Shown one piece after another: positions 27,701 through 34,908 of a stretch of 64,000 nt of DNA. Made by a program: the position numbers and the translations under genes. Position 1 is the stretch's first letter; each line of letters starts with the position of its first letter. Origin of the DNA: Clostridia bacterium. Its GTDB lineage: Bacteria; Bacillota; Clostridia; Christensenellales; Borkfalkiaceae. The stretch is from positions 53,689 through 117,688 of the forward strand of contig WSNM01000001.1 of the NCBI GenBank assembly GCA_013316055.1. The letters are read 5' to 3'. Under the pieces are notes generated by a model. That model did no database searches. It was not told where the DNA came from and saw only the letters and a program-made list of their open reading frames with translations.

Positions 27701-29211
27701 ACGCCCGTTCCGTTTTCGGAAGCAAGGTCGATAAGATAGCGGAAGTGGCGGGAGTTCCTGAGATATTCGGGCGAGCTTACGCTGCTGCCGTGATATCTGA
27801 TGTTGGTATCTGCCGTAAAAATTTTGTCGTCCGCGTCGCTTGTCAGCGTGCAATAGGTCTTGTTTGCTTCTATTGCCGTTGCATAAGCATTGTAGCTGCT
27901 CTTGTATTCGCTTGTTTCGTTGCCATTGTCGTCAAGCGCCTTCTCGTCAAGAGAGCGGAACTTTTCAACGGAAACGTTATCAAAGAATGCGTACCCCGTG
28001 CACTTTTCGCTGTTCGCGCTCTGTCCTAAGCCGAGGTTAAGCTGAATGGTGCTGTCCGCAAAGTCGCATGCGTTTACATAAATCGTGTATTTAAGCCAGC
28101 CGTTGTTCTGCTCTATTGCAGAGGGGTTGTCCTTATTCTGGCTTATGATTTTTTCGGTGTTTATCGCCTTGATTTTAAAGGAGTCGAGCGAGGTGCCGTT
28201 AACAGTCTGGCTGACTTCTATAAACGCGCCTCTGTCTTGGTCGTCAAGCTGGCTGTAGCCCTTGTCGAATTTTAAATCGGAGGTCTTAACCCATACGGAA
28301 ATTTCCGCCGCGGTGTTCGCTTCGAGAGTAATCGTCTGCGAGGCAAAATACTGCGATATACCGTTATAGCTGTTGTTAGAGGGGAAGTTGTGCACCATTA
28401 AAATGTTGTCGCAGGGGAATTTAAGCTCCTCGTCGTAATAATGGTTGCCGTTTTCGTCCTTGTAAACGGTCACCTTTTTACCGTTTTCGTCCTCGTAATA
28501 GCTTTCGCTGTCGGTATCGGTAAATTTAAAGGGAGTGCCGGGGTTGTCGATAAGCGCAAATCTTACCGACTCTCCAAGGCTGCCGTCCTCGTTCACAAAA
28601 TAATATTCGTTGTCCTTGCTCTCGCTGCCCTCGTTCTCGCGCTTTTTAACCTCTTTATCTCCGAAGTAATGCTTTCCGTCGCGCTCGGTTATGCCGAAGT
28701 AGTCCTCGTAGGTCTGATATTTGATATAGCTGTCCTCAACGTCCTCGGCAGAAAGCATTGCCGCATAGGTGTCCTTGTACAGCAAATCGCGCGCCTTCAT
28801 GCCGTTGTAATCAACGTAATCGTCGTCGGTCGTCTTAATATCGGCGTTGTATTCCAGCTTTCCTCTCAGCTCTGCGGCGGTAAGCCTGTCCCATTCGTAG
28901 GAGGAGGTGCCTATAATTCCCGACATAGCGTTGGAGCTGTCGCCCGAGCGCGTCCAGCTGTCGGCGGTCTTTATAAGATAAACGGCCTTTCCGTCCTTAA
29001 TGTATTCCTCGCTCGGATAATTGAAGAATTCAAAATTGCCGTTCTTTAAAAGCTGAGTATCCTCCTGCTTGGGCGCCAGCGCCGTGGGCTTTTCTTCCTT
29101 GTCCGTTTTAGCGCAGGCTGCCGCAAAGCCCGTGCAGGTAACCGCAGCGGCTGCAAGCAGCGCTATAACCGACTTTCTTTTTTTGCTTTTGAGATAATTG
29201 TTTTCAGACAT
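24745..29211 (-). CDS. Giant surface lipoprotein-like protein with C-terminal TM and acidic cytosolic tail
   Basis: 1,488 residues, start ATG at 29211 with AAGGTG 7 bases upstream. An N-terminal export signal ends in a lipobox-like FAAAC (Cys33). Two similar jelly-roll-like stretches occur: ASQTITLEANTAAEISVWVK and TSAVSATTFTLGYDERMIVSFWVK, both with the T-L-x-x-x-x(3)-SvWVKT pattern seen in carbohydrate-binding modules. The ectodomain is very rich in Asp, Tyr, Ser and Asn. Near residues 1370-1393 lies a membrane helix (WLYIASIVLVVALLVTLVSLL), then KKKRR and a tail of about 90 residues dense in Glu/Asp. The function is unknown. A single gene between terminator and intergenic DNA. Confidence 0.8.
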   Translation of the reverse strand: MSENNYLKSKKRKSVIALLAAAAVTCTGFAAACAKTDKEEKPTALAPKQEDTQLLKNGNFEFFNYPSEEYIKDGKAVYLIKTADSWTRSGDSSNAMSGIIGTSSYEWDRLTAAELRGKLEYNADIKTTDDDYVDYNGMKARDLLYKDTYAAMLSAEDVEDSYIKYQTYEDYFGITERDGKHYFGDKEVKKRENEGSESKDNEYYFVNEDGSLGESVRFALIDNPGTPFKFTDTDSESYYEDENGKKVTVYKDENGNHYYDEELKFPCDNILMVHNFPSNNSYNGISQYFASQTITLEANTAAEISVWVKTSDLKFDKGYSQLDDQDRGAFIEVSQTVNGTSLDSFKIKAINTEKIISQNKDNPSAIEQNNGWLKYTIYVNACDFADSTIQLNLGLGQSANSEKCTGYAFFDNVSVEKFRSLDEKALDDNGNETSEYKSSYNAYATAIEANKTYCTLTSDADDKIFTADTNIRYHGSSVSSPEYLRNSRHFRYLIDLASENGTGVEGNYQPLTFGKDNTTVQLTAQKSEGKWYAVGTLDGETVKNNSIASGINKSDTENYNLPKNVKGGIDTSKDLAGVFGTDGINGISGFDYSKKLNNALTGDNGFDKLPGYASGNNMLVLHSARGAAYTSAVSATTFTLGYDERMIVSFWVKTADMGGTPAATVKIIDVDDEDSSATFTVDTTNKTTSFGDDKDIYNGWVRCFMFVENTCDDKDEVTGEYVSKTFKMEFSFGVTDVANASASSFNYGWAAFANLQTLKINEKIYGLTSAGDTAVKFSFTEDGDDNDHKGFADASGISDVKKEISKPGDYNGVNGGSSSVSDSIYSDGYDAQNTNGLAGLINKDGFKDYANWQTIRDAFNSSNSDAVAAWNEVFGEDCYQPLIIINNLRQYIENASANENTYTNYYILAEDDYSGNVVSFNGKNYRRATSDDKYSEDTEYFSFAVNYGFVSENKNVAADSYQTVSIKVKASNGANAYVYLVDSNTREVLTYSTPKYTFYYDDEGNVLNTAYDKDDMTDEEHRAAIVYKLRKDGLYESVDSADKTLYANLNNLTKSYKYYKYETRGKYFTDDKGVNEILFDDLVDGETYYYQDGKVADHFLCTESGKRVYEYVDGTYYYLVDGKRENEVKSFDTEKAPYRYVAPENSTPYMVNIDNATYGDDWVTVNFFIHTGSEGLDYRIEVWNGERGSSGINEDGTYTTGAVAFDYSAYSATSENYSTLRSEYETKLINQYKQILESKNLLDKAEVKTETVAFFESLVKELITDGSLTEDDVKGVDEYSALYYTYTLYDSAAYEPFNADTAAEGETGYEYKISDNAETLGFFIYENKEENSYNVFADYSAVDKNVERTTVEDDGDEDKDEDDDPTNFWLYIASIVLVVALLVTLVSLLLRDLLKKKRRTKNEKSLQKNNYRQRKRYIRKLHLVENEDTDDNAPVADEAESTDENVADEAVENEVIEEAPAEEEVTEDVTEATDTDDNTDDNGGEVNE

Positions 29212-29405
29212 AAACATACACCTTGGTTTAAGCGGGCGGGTCAACCGCTTCCGCTATATATCTATTAATAATCGTACTAACTTATTTTAATATAATTGCC
29301 CTTTTATAGCAAGCAAAAACACTTAAAACGGGCAAAAAAATTTATTATTTTTCGTCTAATTGCAAAAACTTTTATCAAAGGATATTCAAAATCGGATTTT
29401 TGTAT

Positions 29406-29768
29406 ATGAAAATGAATAAAAGTTCACTCAAAAGAGTGTTTGCGGGGCTTTTAACGGGCGTAGTCAACGGACTTTTCGGCGGCGGTGGGGGAATGGTTGT
29501 CGTTCCGCTTATGAAAAATATGCTCGGCTACGAGGAAAAGTACGCCCACGCCACGGCAATACTCGTAATCGCGCCCGTCTGCGCGGCAAGTCTTGTAACC
29601 TACCTTGTCAACGGCTATTTTTCGGCGGAGGTAATTCTTCCCGCGGCAATCGGCTCGGTCGCGGGCGGGCTTGTCGGCGCCGAGCTTTTAGATAAGCTGC
29701 CGGAGTTCTGGGTGAACGCAGTATTTCTTGCTGTTATGCTTGCGGCGGGCATAAGAATGCTGTTTTAG
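29406..29768 (+). CDS. TauE/SafE (DUF81) permease, first half-size subunit
   Basis: About 120 residues, about half the length of a normal sulfite-exporter-type TauE/SafE transporter. It carries one copy of the repeat: GLLTGVVNGLFGGGGGMVVVPLM followed by hydrophobic helices ATAILVIAPVCAASLVTYL and AAIGSVAGGLVGAELL. No good ribosome binding site is seen; ATG at 29406 is the most likely start. The next gene, 20 bp on, encodes another half. The pair probably forms a heterodimer. The anion transported is unknown. Confidence 0.78.
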   Translation: MKMNKSSLKRVFAGLLTGVVNGLFGGGGGMVVVPLMKNMLGYEEKYAHATAILVIAPVCAASLVTYLVNGYFSAEVILPAAIGSVAGGLVGAELLDKLPEFWVNAVFLAVMLAAGIRMLF

Positions 29769-29788
29769 TTGTTTTTCGGAGGTTGAAT

Positions 29789-30163
29789 TTGAGCTTTATT
29801 TTATATCTGCTTGCGGGCTTTTTTTCGGGAATGCTCGGCGGCATGGGCATGGGCGGCGGTACGATTTTAATTCCCGCGCTGACAATACTTTTCGGCGTCG
29901 AGCAGCATATAGCTCAGGCAACGAATTTAATAGCCTTTCTGCCTATGGCGGCTTTCAGCCTTAGGGTGCATAAGGATAAGGGCAACCTTAAAACGCAGGG
30001 GGTGTGGTGGATAGTCGTGCCCGCGGTTTTAACCTCGGTTGCGGGCGGACTTGCCGCCTCGCTGTTGCCCGCCGCCGTGTTAAGGAAGCTTTTCGGCGCG
30101 TTTTTGGTGTTTCTGGCATTGAAGGGCGTGCTTTCCCTGAAATTTCCCGTAAAAAAATTATAA
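29789..30163 (+). CDS. TauE/SafE (DUF81) permease, second half-size subunit
   Basis: 124 residues beginning at TTG 29789, with CGGAGG ending 6 bases before it. An upstream in-frame TTG overlaps that site and is unlikely. Repeat signature: LLAGFFSGMLGGMGMGGGTILIPAL, then NLIAFLPMAAFSLRVHKDKG, a segment typical of the N-terminal half in full-length members. The two genes therefore look like a split or duplicated transporter. A strong terminator follows. Confidence 0.8.
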   Translation: MSFILYLLAGFFSGMLGGMGMGGGTILIPALTILFGVEQHIAQATNLIAFLPMAAFSLRVHKDKGNLKTQGVWWIVVPAVLTSVAGGLAASLLPAAVLRKLFGAFLVFLALKGVLSLKFPVKKL

Positions 30164-30166
30164 GCA

Positions 30167-30206
30167 AAGCCGCCCCCTCGGGAATTTTAGCCCGAGGGGG
30201 CGGCTT
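30167..30206. terminator. Bidirectional terminator
   Basis: 16-bp stem AAGCCGCCCCCTCGGG / CCCGAGGGGGCGGCTT with AATTTTAG loop, followed by ATTA. Lies between the TauE/SafE pair and the convergent flippase gene. Confidence 0.88.
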
Positions 30207-30242
30207 ATTATGCGGCTTATTTTTGTATACCGCAAAGCGGAA

Positions 30243-31775
30243 TTATTTTGAAATAAGCTTTTTAAAGGGCTTTAAGCTGAACATTTCCATTGCGTAAAGT
30301 ATTCCGCCGGTAAACGCAAGCATAAGCGGCGCGCAGATAAGTATCTGAAATACCTCCGAAACATATCTTTGCAGAATTCCGTTCAGCAGCCACCCGAACG
30401 TGCACGCAACCACGGAAACAAGTATGCTCCTTACGGTGTATTTAATATAGTTAATTCCGTCGCACTTCTTTTTCAAAAGCCTTAAATTAAGCGCCGCGGT
30501 CACAAGCTGCGCCAGCGCAAGCCCGACTATGTACGAATAAATTCCGAGGAATTTCGTAAGCCCCGCTATCGAAGCAAGCATAAGTATCGCGCCTATGCAA
30601 AAGTAAATCAGCGTCCGTTTTTCGCAGTTCATCGAGTTTAATACGGTGTTTGTAATCATTGTTATGCACATAGGTAGCATTATAAACGCGCTTATCATAA
30701 CAATCTCCCCGCAAAGCTCGTTGTCGTACAGCAAAATACTGATAGCCCTGCCCAAAACAAACATTATGGGCATCAACAGCGTCGCTATAAAAATCGCCGC
30801 CTTTACCGTCTTTTCAACGTCGTGCTTAACGGCTGTTGTCTTGTTTTTGTAATAGTTTTCCGAAAGCTCCGGCGCAACCACAACCGCAATCGAGCCGATA
30901 AGCGTGTTGGGAATAAACAGCATAGGCACTGCCATACCCATAGCCACGCCGTAAAGAGCAATCGCCTCCGAGTTGGTGTAGCCGCAAAGCTTAATCAGCA
31001 GCGCGGGCAAAATAACCGCCACGGCGGAGTTGAGCAGCGAGGTAGAGGTGCGCATTGCCGTTATGGGTGCGGAGGAGGAAATAAGCGGCTTAAGCTGTTT
31101 TTTGGGGCTTACAAACCGCCCGCCCTTTTTAAAGTACCAGAACAGCGAAACCAAAAACGAGAACACATAGGACACCAGAACGGCTATAACGGCCATCCTT
31201 GCGCCATAAACGGGGTCTTTACAGCCGAAAATAAGCGCAATACCCACGCCTACCATAACGGCGTCCTCCAAAAGCTCTATTACCGAGTACGCAAGGAACT
31301 GCTTACTGCCCCAGAACGAGCCGCGTATAACCGCATAGACGGAGGTCAGCACAAGCCCCGGCAAAAGTATTATAAAAATGTCGGCGCAACGGCTGTCAGA
31401 AAAAAGAAAGCCGAAAACGTTTCTGCCGAAGAACAGAATAAGCGCGATTGGTATGGTGAGCATAAGGGTGCATAAAACTCCCGCGGTAACCGCGGAGTGT
31501 CTGCCGTGAATGTCGCCCGTGGCGCGGCTTTTTGCCATAAGGCGGGATACCGTAACGGGCACGCCGCTCGACGCAACCGTCAAAAATACCGCGAAAACCG
31601 TAAGGCAAATCTGATAAATGCCCAGCCCCTCGGCGCCTATGCTTCTTGTCAAAATTATGCGGTAAATAAAGCTTAAACCCTTTTCCACGGTAGAAAAAAC
31701 GGTAACCATCGCCGCCGATTTGTAAATATTTTGCTTTTTTTCTTTTTTCAAACGCTTTGCTTTTAATGCTTTCAT
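30243..31775 (-). CDS. spoVB: MOP-family lipid flippase, SpoVB/MurJ-like
   Basis: 510-residue polytopic membrane protein with about 14 hydrophobic helices. The N-terminus KSAAMVTVFSTVEKGLSFIYRIILTRSIGAEGLGIYQICLTVF is the SpoVB/polysaccharide-transporter signature. SpoVB-type proteins flip lipid-linked cell-wall or cortex precursors (MurJ-like). It is monocistronic on the minus strand, with GGGGAAGGA before the ATG. SpoVB versus vegetative MurJ cannot be settled here; the spore context favours SpoVB. Confidence 0.8.
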   Translation of the reverse strand: MKALKAKRLKKEKKQNIYKSAAMVTVFSTVEKGLSFIYRIILTRSIGAEGLGIYQICLTVFAVFLTVASSGVPVTVSRLMAKSRATGDIHGRHSAVTAGVLCTLMLTIPIALILFFGRNVFGFLFSDSRCADIFIILLPGLVLTSVYAVIRGSFWGSKQFLAYSVIELLEDAVMVGVGIALIFGCKDPVYGARMAVIAVLVSYVFSFLVSLFWYFKKGGRFVSPKKQLKPLISSSAPITAMRTSTSLLNSAVAVILPALLIKLCGYTNSEAIALYGVAMGMAVPMLFIPNTLIGSIAVVVAPELSENYYKNKTTAVKHDVEKTVKAAIFIATLLMPIMFVLGRAISILLYDNELCGEIVMISAFIMLPMCITMITNTVLNSMNCEKRTLIYFCIGAILMLASIAGLTKFLGIYSYIVGLALAQLVTAALNLRLLKKKCDGINYIKYTVRSILVSVVACTFGWLLNGILQRYVSEVFQILICAPLMLAFTGGILYAMEMFSLKPFKKLISK

Positions 31776-31820
31776 TCAGATGTCCTTCCCCAATATTCTA
31801 CAAATTTCTCGGCGGTTTTA

Positions 31821-31850
31821 TGAACAAAAAAATTTTTTAGTGCGTATAAT
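31821..31850 (+). promoter_or_regulatory. Promoter for leaderless LysM-like gene
   Basis: TGAACA (31821-31826) and TATAAT (31845-31850) with an 18-bp spacer. The predicted start site is about 31857, one base before the ATG at 31858, and no ribosome binding site lies between them. Confidence 0.4.
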
Positions 31851-31857
31851 ATACCAA

Positions 31858-32142
31858 ATGTTTACGCTTGTAACGGAAAAAAGCAAATTTTTCAGGATTA
31901 AACGCGGTCAAAGCGGCGAGGAGGTGGAAAAATTTTTCCTCACCCCCGTCGGCGGCGCGGCGTTTGCGGGCAGGATTATAGAGGTAAAAAGAAATCTTTC
32001 CGTGCATATCGCCGCCGTAGGCGACACCTACCGCACAATCGCGGCGGCAACGGGCTGCAAAGAGGCGGCTTTAAGGGAATTAAACGGCGCAAGGCCCGTC
32101 TATCCCACCTGCAAAATTTTTTATCCACGCAAAAATAATTAG
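31858..32142 (+). CDS. Small LysM-like protein
   Basis: 94 residues. The C-terminal half is LysM-like: a hydrophobic strand, then VGDTYRTIAAATGCKEAALRELNGARPVYPTCKIFYP, with the usual D-T-x-x-x-I-A...L...N pattern and closing strand. LysM modules bind peptidoglycan or chitin sugars, and Clostridia have many small spore or cortex proteins of this kind. No export signal is visible. ATG 31858 lies just behind a TATAAT box, so translation may be leaderless. The function is inferred from the fold only. Confidence 0.6.
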   Translation: MFTLVTEKSKFFRIKRGQSGEEVEKFFLTPVGGAAFAGRIIEVKRNLSVHIAAVGDTYRTIAAATGCKEAALRELNGARPVYPTCKIFYPRKNN

Positions 32143-32232
32143 CGGACTGTCAGGGCGATTTTTTGCGCCTTGCACGGCTTAAAGGCGGAAAACATATAAA
32201 TATAATACATAACAAAAAACAAGGAGGAAATT

Positions 32233-32889
32233 ATGTCGTTTTTTTCCAATTTCCAGTCGGATAAATGTCCCGGAACAATAAGCGGCAACCCGCTTAACGG
32301 AATGTGCGAAAAGGTCTGCATTCAGGCGCAGAAAATCTTTGACGCGTGCATAAAGCAGATTCAGATTGAAAACTACACGCTCACCTTAACGGACGCCGTC
32401 CCCGCGGAGCCTACATATCCCCTGACCTTCATAAGCGCAAGGTCGCTCGGCTCGACGGGCAATATCACAAGCATCAATATCGAAAGGCTTGCGGATAAGC
32501 CCAATTGCGCAAGAGTGCAGGCAACGGTATCCATTCCCGTAGAGGTGCTGTATACCGACGCAAACGGAGTTGAAGGGGTGGCGCAGTCCACAATCAGCGT
32601 GTCCGAGGACGTTCTGCTGTTCGTGCCCGCTCCGTCGATTATGCCCTACCGTGCCACAGCCGAAGCCTCTGCCGTATGCGCCGAGGGCAGGTTCAACGCG
32701 GACACCAACACCTTTACGGTCAACGCGTGCCTTACCGTAATTTTAAAGATTGCGATAGACGTCGAAATTCTGGTGCCCAGCTACGGCTACTGCGCAATAC
32801 CGCCCGCACAGGATTACTCTCAGGAGGTGTGCGCGGGGTTCTTCGAGCTGCCGCTTTACCCTCAGGGCAAAAGCTGTTCCAAGCAGTAG
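32233..32889 (+). CDS. Cys-containing beta-rich hypothetical protein
   Basis: 218 residues behind a strong AAGGAGG site. The N-terminus is conserved-looking (CPGTISGNPLNGMCEKVCIQAQKIFDACIKQ), with Cys residues spaced as in small extracellular or coat proteins. The rest alternates short strands (RVQATVSIPVEVLYTD, ISVSEDVLLFVPAP, FTVNACLTVILKIAIDVEILVPSYGYC). The repeat of strand pairs recalls the SPOCS domain of spore-coat proteins such as SipL, but that is a pattern impression, not an established match. No signal peptide or membrane segment. A terminator follows. Confidence 0.6.
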   Translation: MSFFSNFQSDKCPGTISGNPLNGMCEKVCIQAQKIFDACIKQIQIENYTLTLTDAVPAEPTYPLTFISARSLGSTGNITSINIERLADKPNCARVQATVSIPVEVLYTDANGVEGVAQSTISVSEDVLLFVPAPSIMPYRATAEASAVCAEGRFNADTNTFTVNACLTVILKIAIDVEILVPSYGYCAIPPAQDYSQEVCAGFFELPLYPQGKSCSKQ

Positions 32890-32908
32890 CCCGCTTGCTT
32901 AAAAAATT

Positions 32909-32940
32909 ACGCCTTTCCGTCACGGAGGGGCGTTTTTTAT
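32909..32940 (+). terminator. Intrinsic terminator
   Basis: Stem ACGCCTTTCCGT / ACGGAGGGGCGT with wobble pairs, followed by TTTTTTAT. Ends the 32233-32889 transcript. Confidence 0.75.
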
Positions 32941-33086
32941 GTTTTGTTTTTGCAATTTAAAGCATTTATACAGTACTATGTCACGCATAATATATAATTT
33001 ATTCAACACAAATAATAAATTTGTCTATTTATTTTTACTTATCAAAAACACTTTAAAAACGCCTTAAAATATGGTAAAATGCTGTT

Positions 33087-33782
33087 ATGAAGGTTTTTTC
33101 GATAAGCGATTTGCATCTTTCGGGCTGTACCGATAAGCCTATGAATATCTTCGGCGCGGGCTGGGAGGGTCATCTCGAAAAAATAAAAGCCGACTGGCAA
33201 AGCAAGGTTTGCGACGATGATATCGTGCTGCTGTGCGGCGACACAAGCTGGGGCACCGTGCTTGAGGAGGGGCTTTTCGATTTGCGGTCGCTTATCGGGC
33301 TTAAAGGCAAAAAGGTATTTATCCGCGGCAATCACGACTATTGGTGGAACGGCATAACCAAGCTTCGGCAGTCCGCACCGGACGAAAGCTTTTACTTCCT
33401 TCAAAACGACTGCGTAAAATTCGGAAGCATAATAATCTGCGGCTCGCGCGGGTGGACGTGCCCCGGCAGTGCGGACTATACCGAAAACGATTTAAGGCTT
33501 TACAAGCGCGAGGCAGAGCGGTTTAAGCTCTGCTTTAACGAGGTAAACAAGCTAAGGCAAGAGGGCGACAGACTTCTTGTAATGATACATTATCCGCCCT
33601 TTGCGCCCAAGCTTCCCGAAACCGATTTTACAAGACTTTTCGAGGAAAACAAGGCGGAAAAGGTAGTATTCGGGCATATCCACGGAGAAACCTATTTCCC
33701 GTTCAGAACGGTGAAAAACAATATAGAATACATTCTCACCTCGTGCGACAAGGTCGGTTTTTCCCTTCAAAGAATTTTATAA
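33087..33782 (+). CDS. Calcineurin-like metallophosphoesterase
   Basis: 231 residues with the full set of metal motifs: SDLHLSG, LCGDTSWG (GD), RGNHDYWW (GNH), MIHYPPF (H) and FGHIHGE (GHxH). The family hydrolyses phosphate esters, and the natural substrate is not predictable. The start ATG has no ribosome binding site. A TAAAAT box ends 6 bases before it, so transcription would begin on or beside the A of the ATG, another leaderless candidate. Transcribed alone just upstream of the pyr operon promoter. Confidence 0.85.
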   Translation: MKVFSISDLHLSGCTDKPMNIFGAGWEGHLEKIKADWQSKVCDDDIVLLCGDTSWGTVLEEGLFDLRSLIGLKGKKVFIRGNHDYWWNGITKLRQSAPDESFYFLQNDCVKFGSIIICGSRGWTCPGSADYTENDLRLYKREAERFKLCFNEVNKLRQEGDRLLVMIHYPPFAPKLPETDFTRLFEENKAEKVVFGHIHGETYFPFRTVKNNIEYILTSCDKVGFSLQRIL

Positions 33783-33800
33783 TACGGCTTTTCAAACGCT

Positions 33801-33829
33801 TTACAACCGCATAGCCGTTGTGATATAAT
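33801..33829 (+). promoter_or_regulatory. pyr operon promoter
   Basis: -35 TTACAA (33801-33806), exact 17-bp spacer, -10 TATAAT (33824-33829). Predicted start near 33836, giving a leader of about 140 bases before pyrB. Confidence 0.65.
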
Positions 33830-33864
33830 TCAAAGCGTTAAAAACGTAAAGGACAAGCTTAAAA

Positions 33865-33906
33865 ATGTTTGATTTTGCGGCTTATACCGTGTTTAAAAAC
33901 GAATAG
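33865..33906 (+). CDS. Putative pyr operon leader peptide (13 aa)
   Basis: Reads MFDFAAYTVFKNE and a TAG stop. AAAGGA lies 11 bases upstream of the ATG, inside the leader transcript. The stop is 10 bases before the attenuator stem. Translation up to the stop would bring a ribosome next to the hairpin, which fits a coupled transcription-translation attenuation scheme like E. coli pyrBI. The ORF is short and could be chance. Confidence 0.45.
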   Translation: MFDFAAYTVFKNE

Positions 33907-33915
33907 TCGACTAAA

Positions 33916-33961
33916 AAGCGGAAGGATGACCTGTTTAGGGCGTCTTTACCGCTTATTTTTT
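33916..33961 (+). terminator. Attenuator terminator in pyr leader
   Basis: Outer stem AAGCGG / CCGCTT, inner stem AAGGATGACC / GGGCGTCTTT with two wobbles and one mismatch, loop TGTTTA, then ATTTTTT. It sits between promoter and pyrB, so must be bypassed for expression. No PyrR-binding consensus was seen. Confidence 0.75.
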
Positions 33962-33978
33962 AAATTCAGGAAAAAAAT

Positions 33979-34908
33979 ATGTTAAAAAACAAGGATTTGC
34001 TCGGACTTCAATATTGCTCCGCAGAGGAGATAACGGAAATTTTAGACGGCGCTGCGGAAATGAAAAAATTTATCTGCGGCAAGGAGCGTAAGTCAAACCT
34101 TCTTGCGGGCAGGTCGCTGGTCACGCTTTTCTACGAAAACAGCACCAGAACGCGTTCCTCGTTCGAGCTTGCGGGCAAGCTTTTGGGCGCAAGCGAGGTG
34201 AATATTTCCTCGGCGGCAAGCTCGGTGCAGAAGGGGGAAACGCTTATCGACACGGGCGAAACGCTGGACGCAATGAAGGTGGATTACATAGTTATCCGCC
34301 ACCCCATGGCGGGCGCGCCGAAATTGCTTGCCGAGCACGTCAAGGCAAGCGTCATAAACGGCGGCGACGGCATGCACGAGCACCCCACGCAGGCGCTTCT
34401 GGATATGTTCACCATGCGCGAAAAATTCGGCTCTCTCAACGGTCTTAAGGTTGCGATTCTGGGCGATTTGAAGCATAGCAGAGTTGCAATGAGCAACGCC
34501 TTCGGTCTGAACAAATTTGGCGCAAACGTCTGTGCATACGCACCCGCGACTATGGTTCCCAAGGAGTTTGCCCGCCTCGGCGTGACGGTCGCAAAGAGCC
34601 GCGAGGAGGCTGTTGAGGGCGCGGACGTAGTTATGGGGCTGAGAATTCAGCTGGAAAGACAGAACGGCGGGCTTTTTCCCTCGCTTTCCGAATACTCCAA
34701 ATTCTACGGCGTAGACGACGATGTGTTAAAGCTTGCAAAAAAGAATGCGGTCGTGCTTCACCCCGGCCCCGTAAACCGCGGGGTAGAGCTTTCGCCTCAG
34801 GTCATAGACGGTGATAAGAGCCTTATATTGGAGCAGGTTACAAACGGCGTTGCGGTGCGTATGTCAATACTAAACCTGCTTGCGCAGTATCGTGAGGAAA
34901 ATTTATGA
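33979..34908 (+). CDS. pyrB: Aspartate carbamoyltransferase, catalytic chain
   Basis: First committed step of UMP synthesis: carbamoyl phosphate plus aspartate to carbamoyl-aspartate. 309 aa with carbamoyl-phosphate site STRTRSSFELA, HPTQALLDMFT, GDLKHSRVAMS and the end HPGPVNRGVEL. No regulatory pyrI gene follows; instead pyrC overlaps by ATGA. An AGGA site precedes the start. It is the first structural gene of an operon controlled by the leader attenuator. Confidence 0.95.
   Translation: MLKNKDLLGLQYCSAEEITEILDGAAEMKKFICGKERKSNLLAGRSLVTLFYENSTRTRSSFELAGKLLGASEVNISSAASSVQKGETLIDTGETLDAMKVDYIVIRHPMAGAPKLLAEHVKASVINGGDGMHEHPTQALLDMFTMREKFGSLNGLKVAILGDLKHSRVAMSNAFGLNKFGANVCAYAPATMVPKEFARLGVTVAKSREEAVEGADVVMGLRIQLERQNGGLFPSLSEYSKFYGVDDDVLKLAKKNAVVLHPGPVNRGVELSPQVIDGDKSLILEQVTNGVAVRMSILNLLAQYREENL

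Noticed and set aside
26848-28029. 393-codon open frame on the plus strand, antisense to the giant surface protein
   Set aside because: It lies wholly inside the minus-strand gene, has no ribosome binding site, and its Val/Arg/Gly-rich composition is what the complementary strand of Asp/Tyr/Ser codons gives. The antisense frames at 25702-26319 and 28441-29049 are similar shadows.
33782-33978. PyrR-binding loop in the pyr leader
   Set aside because: I looked for the conserved PyrR-binding loop consensus and did not find it; only the attenuator and a leader ORF were found.
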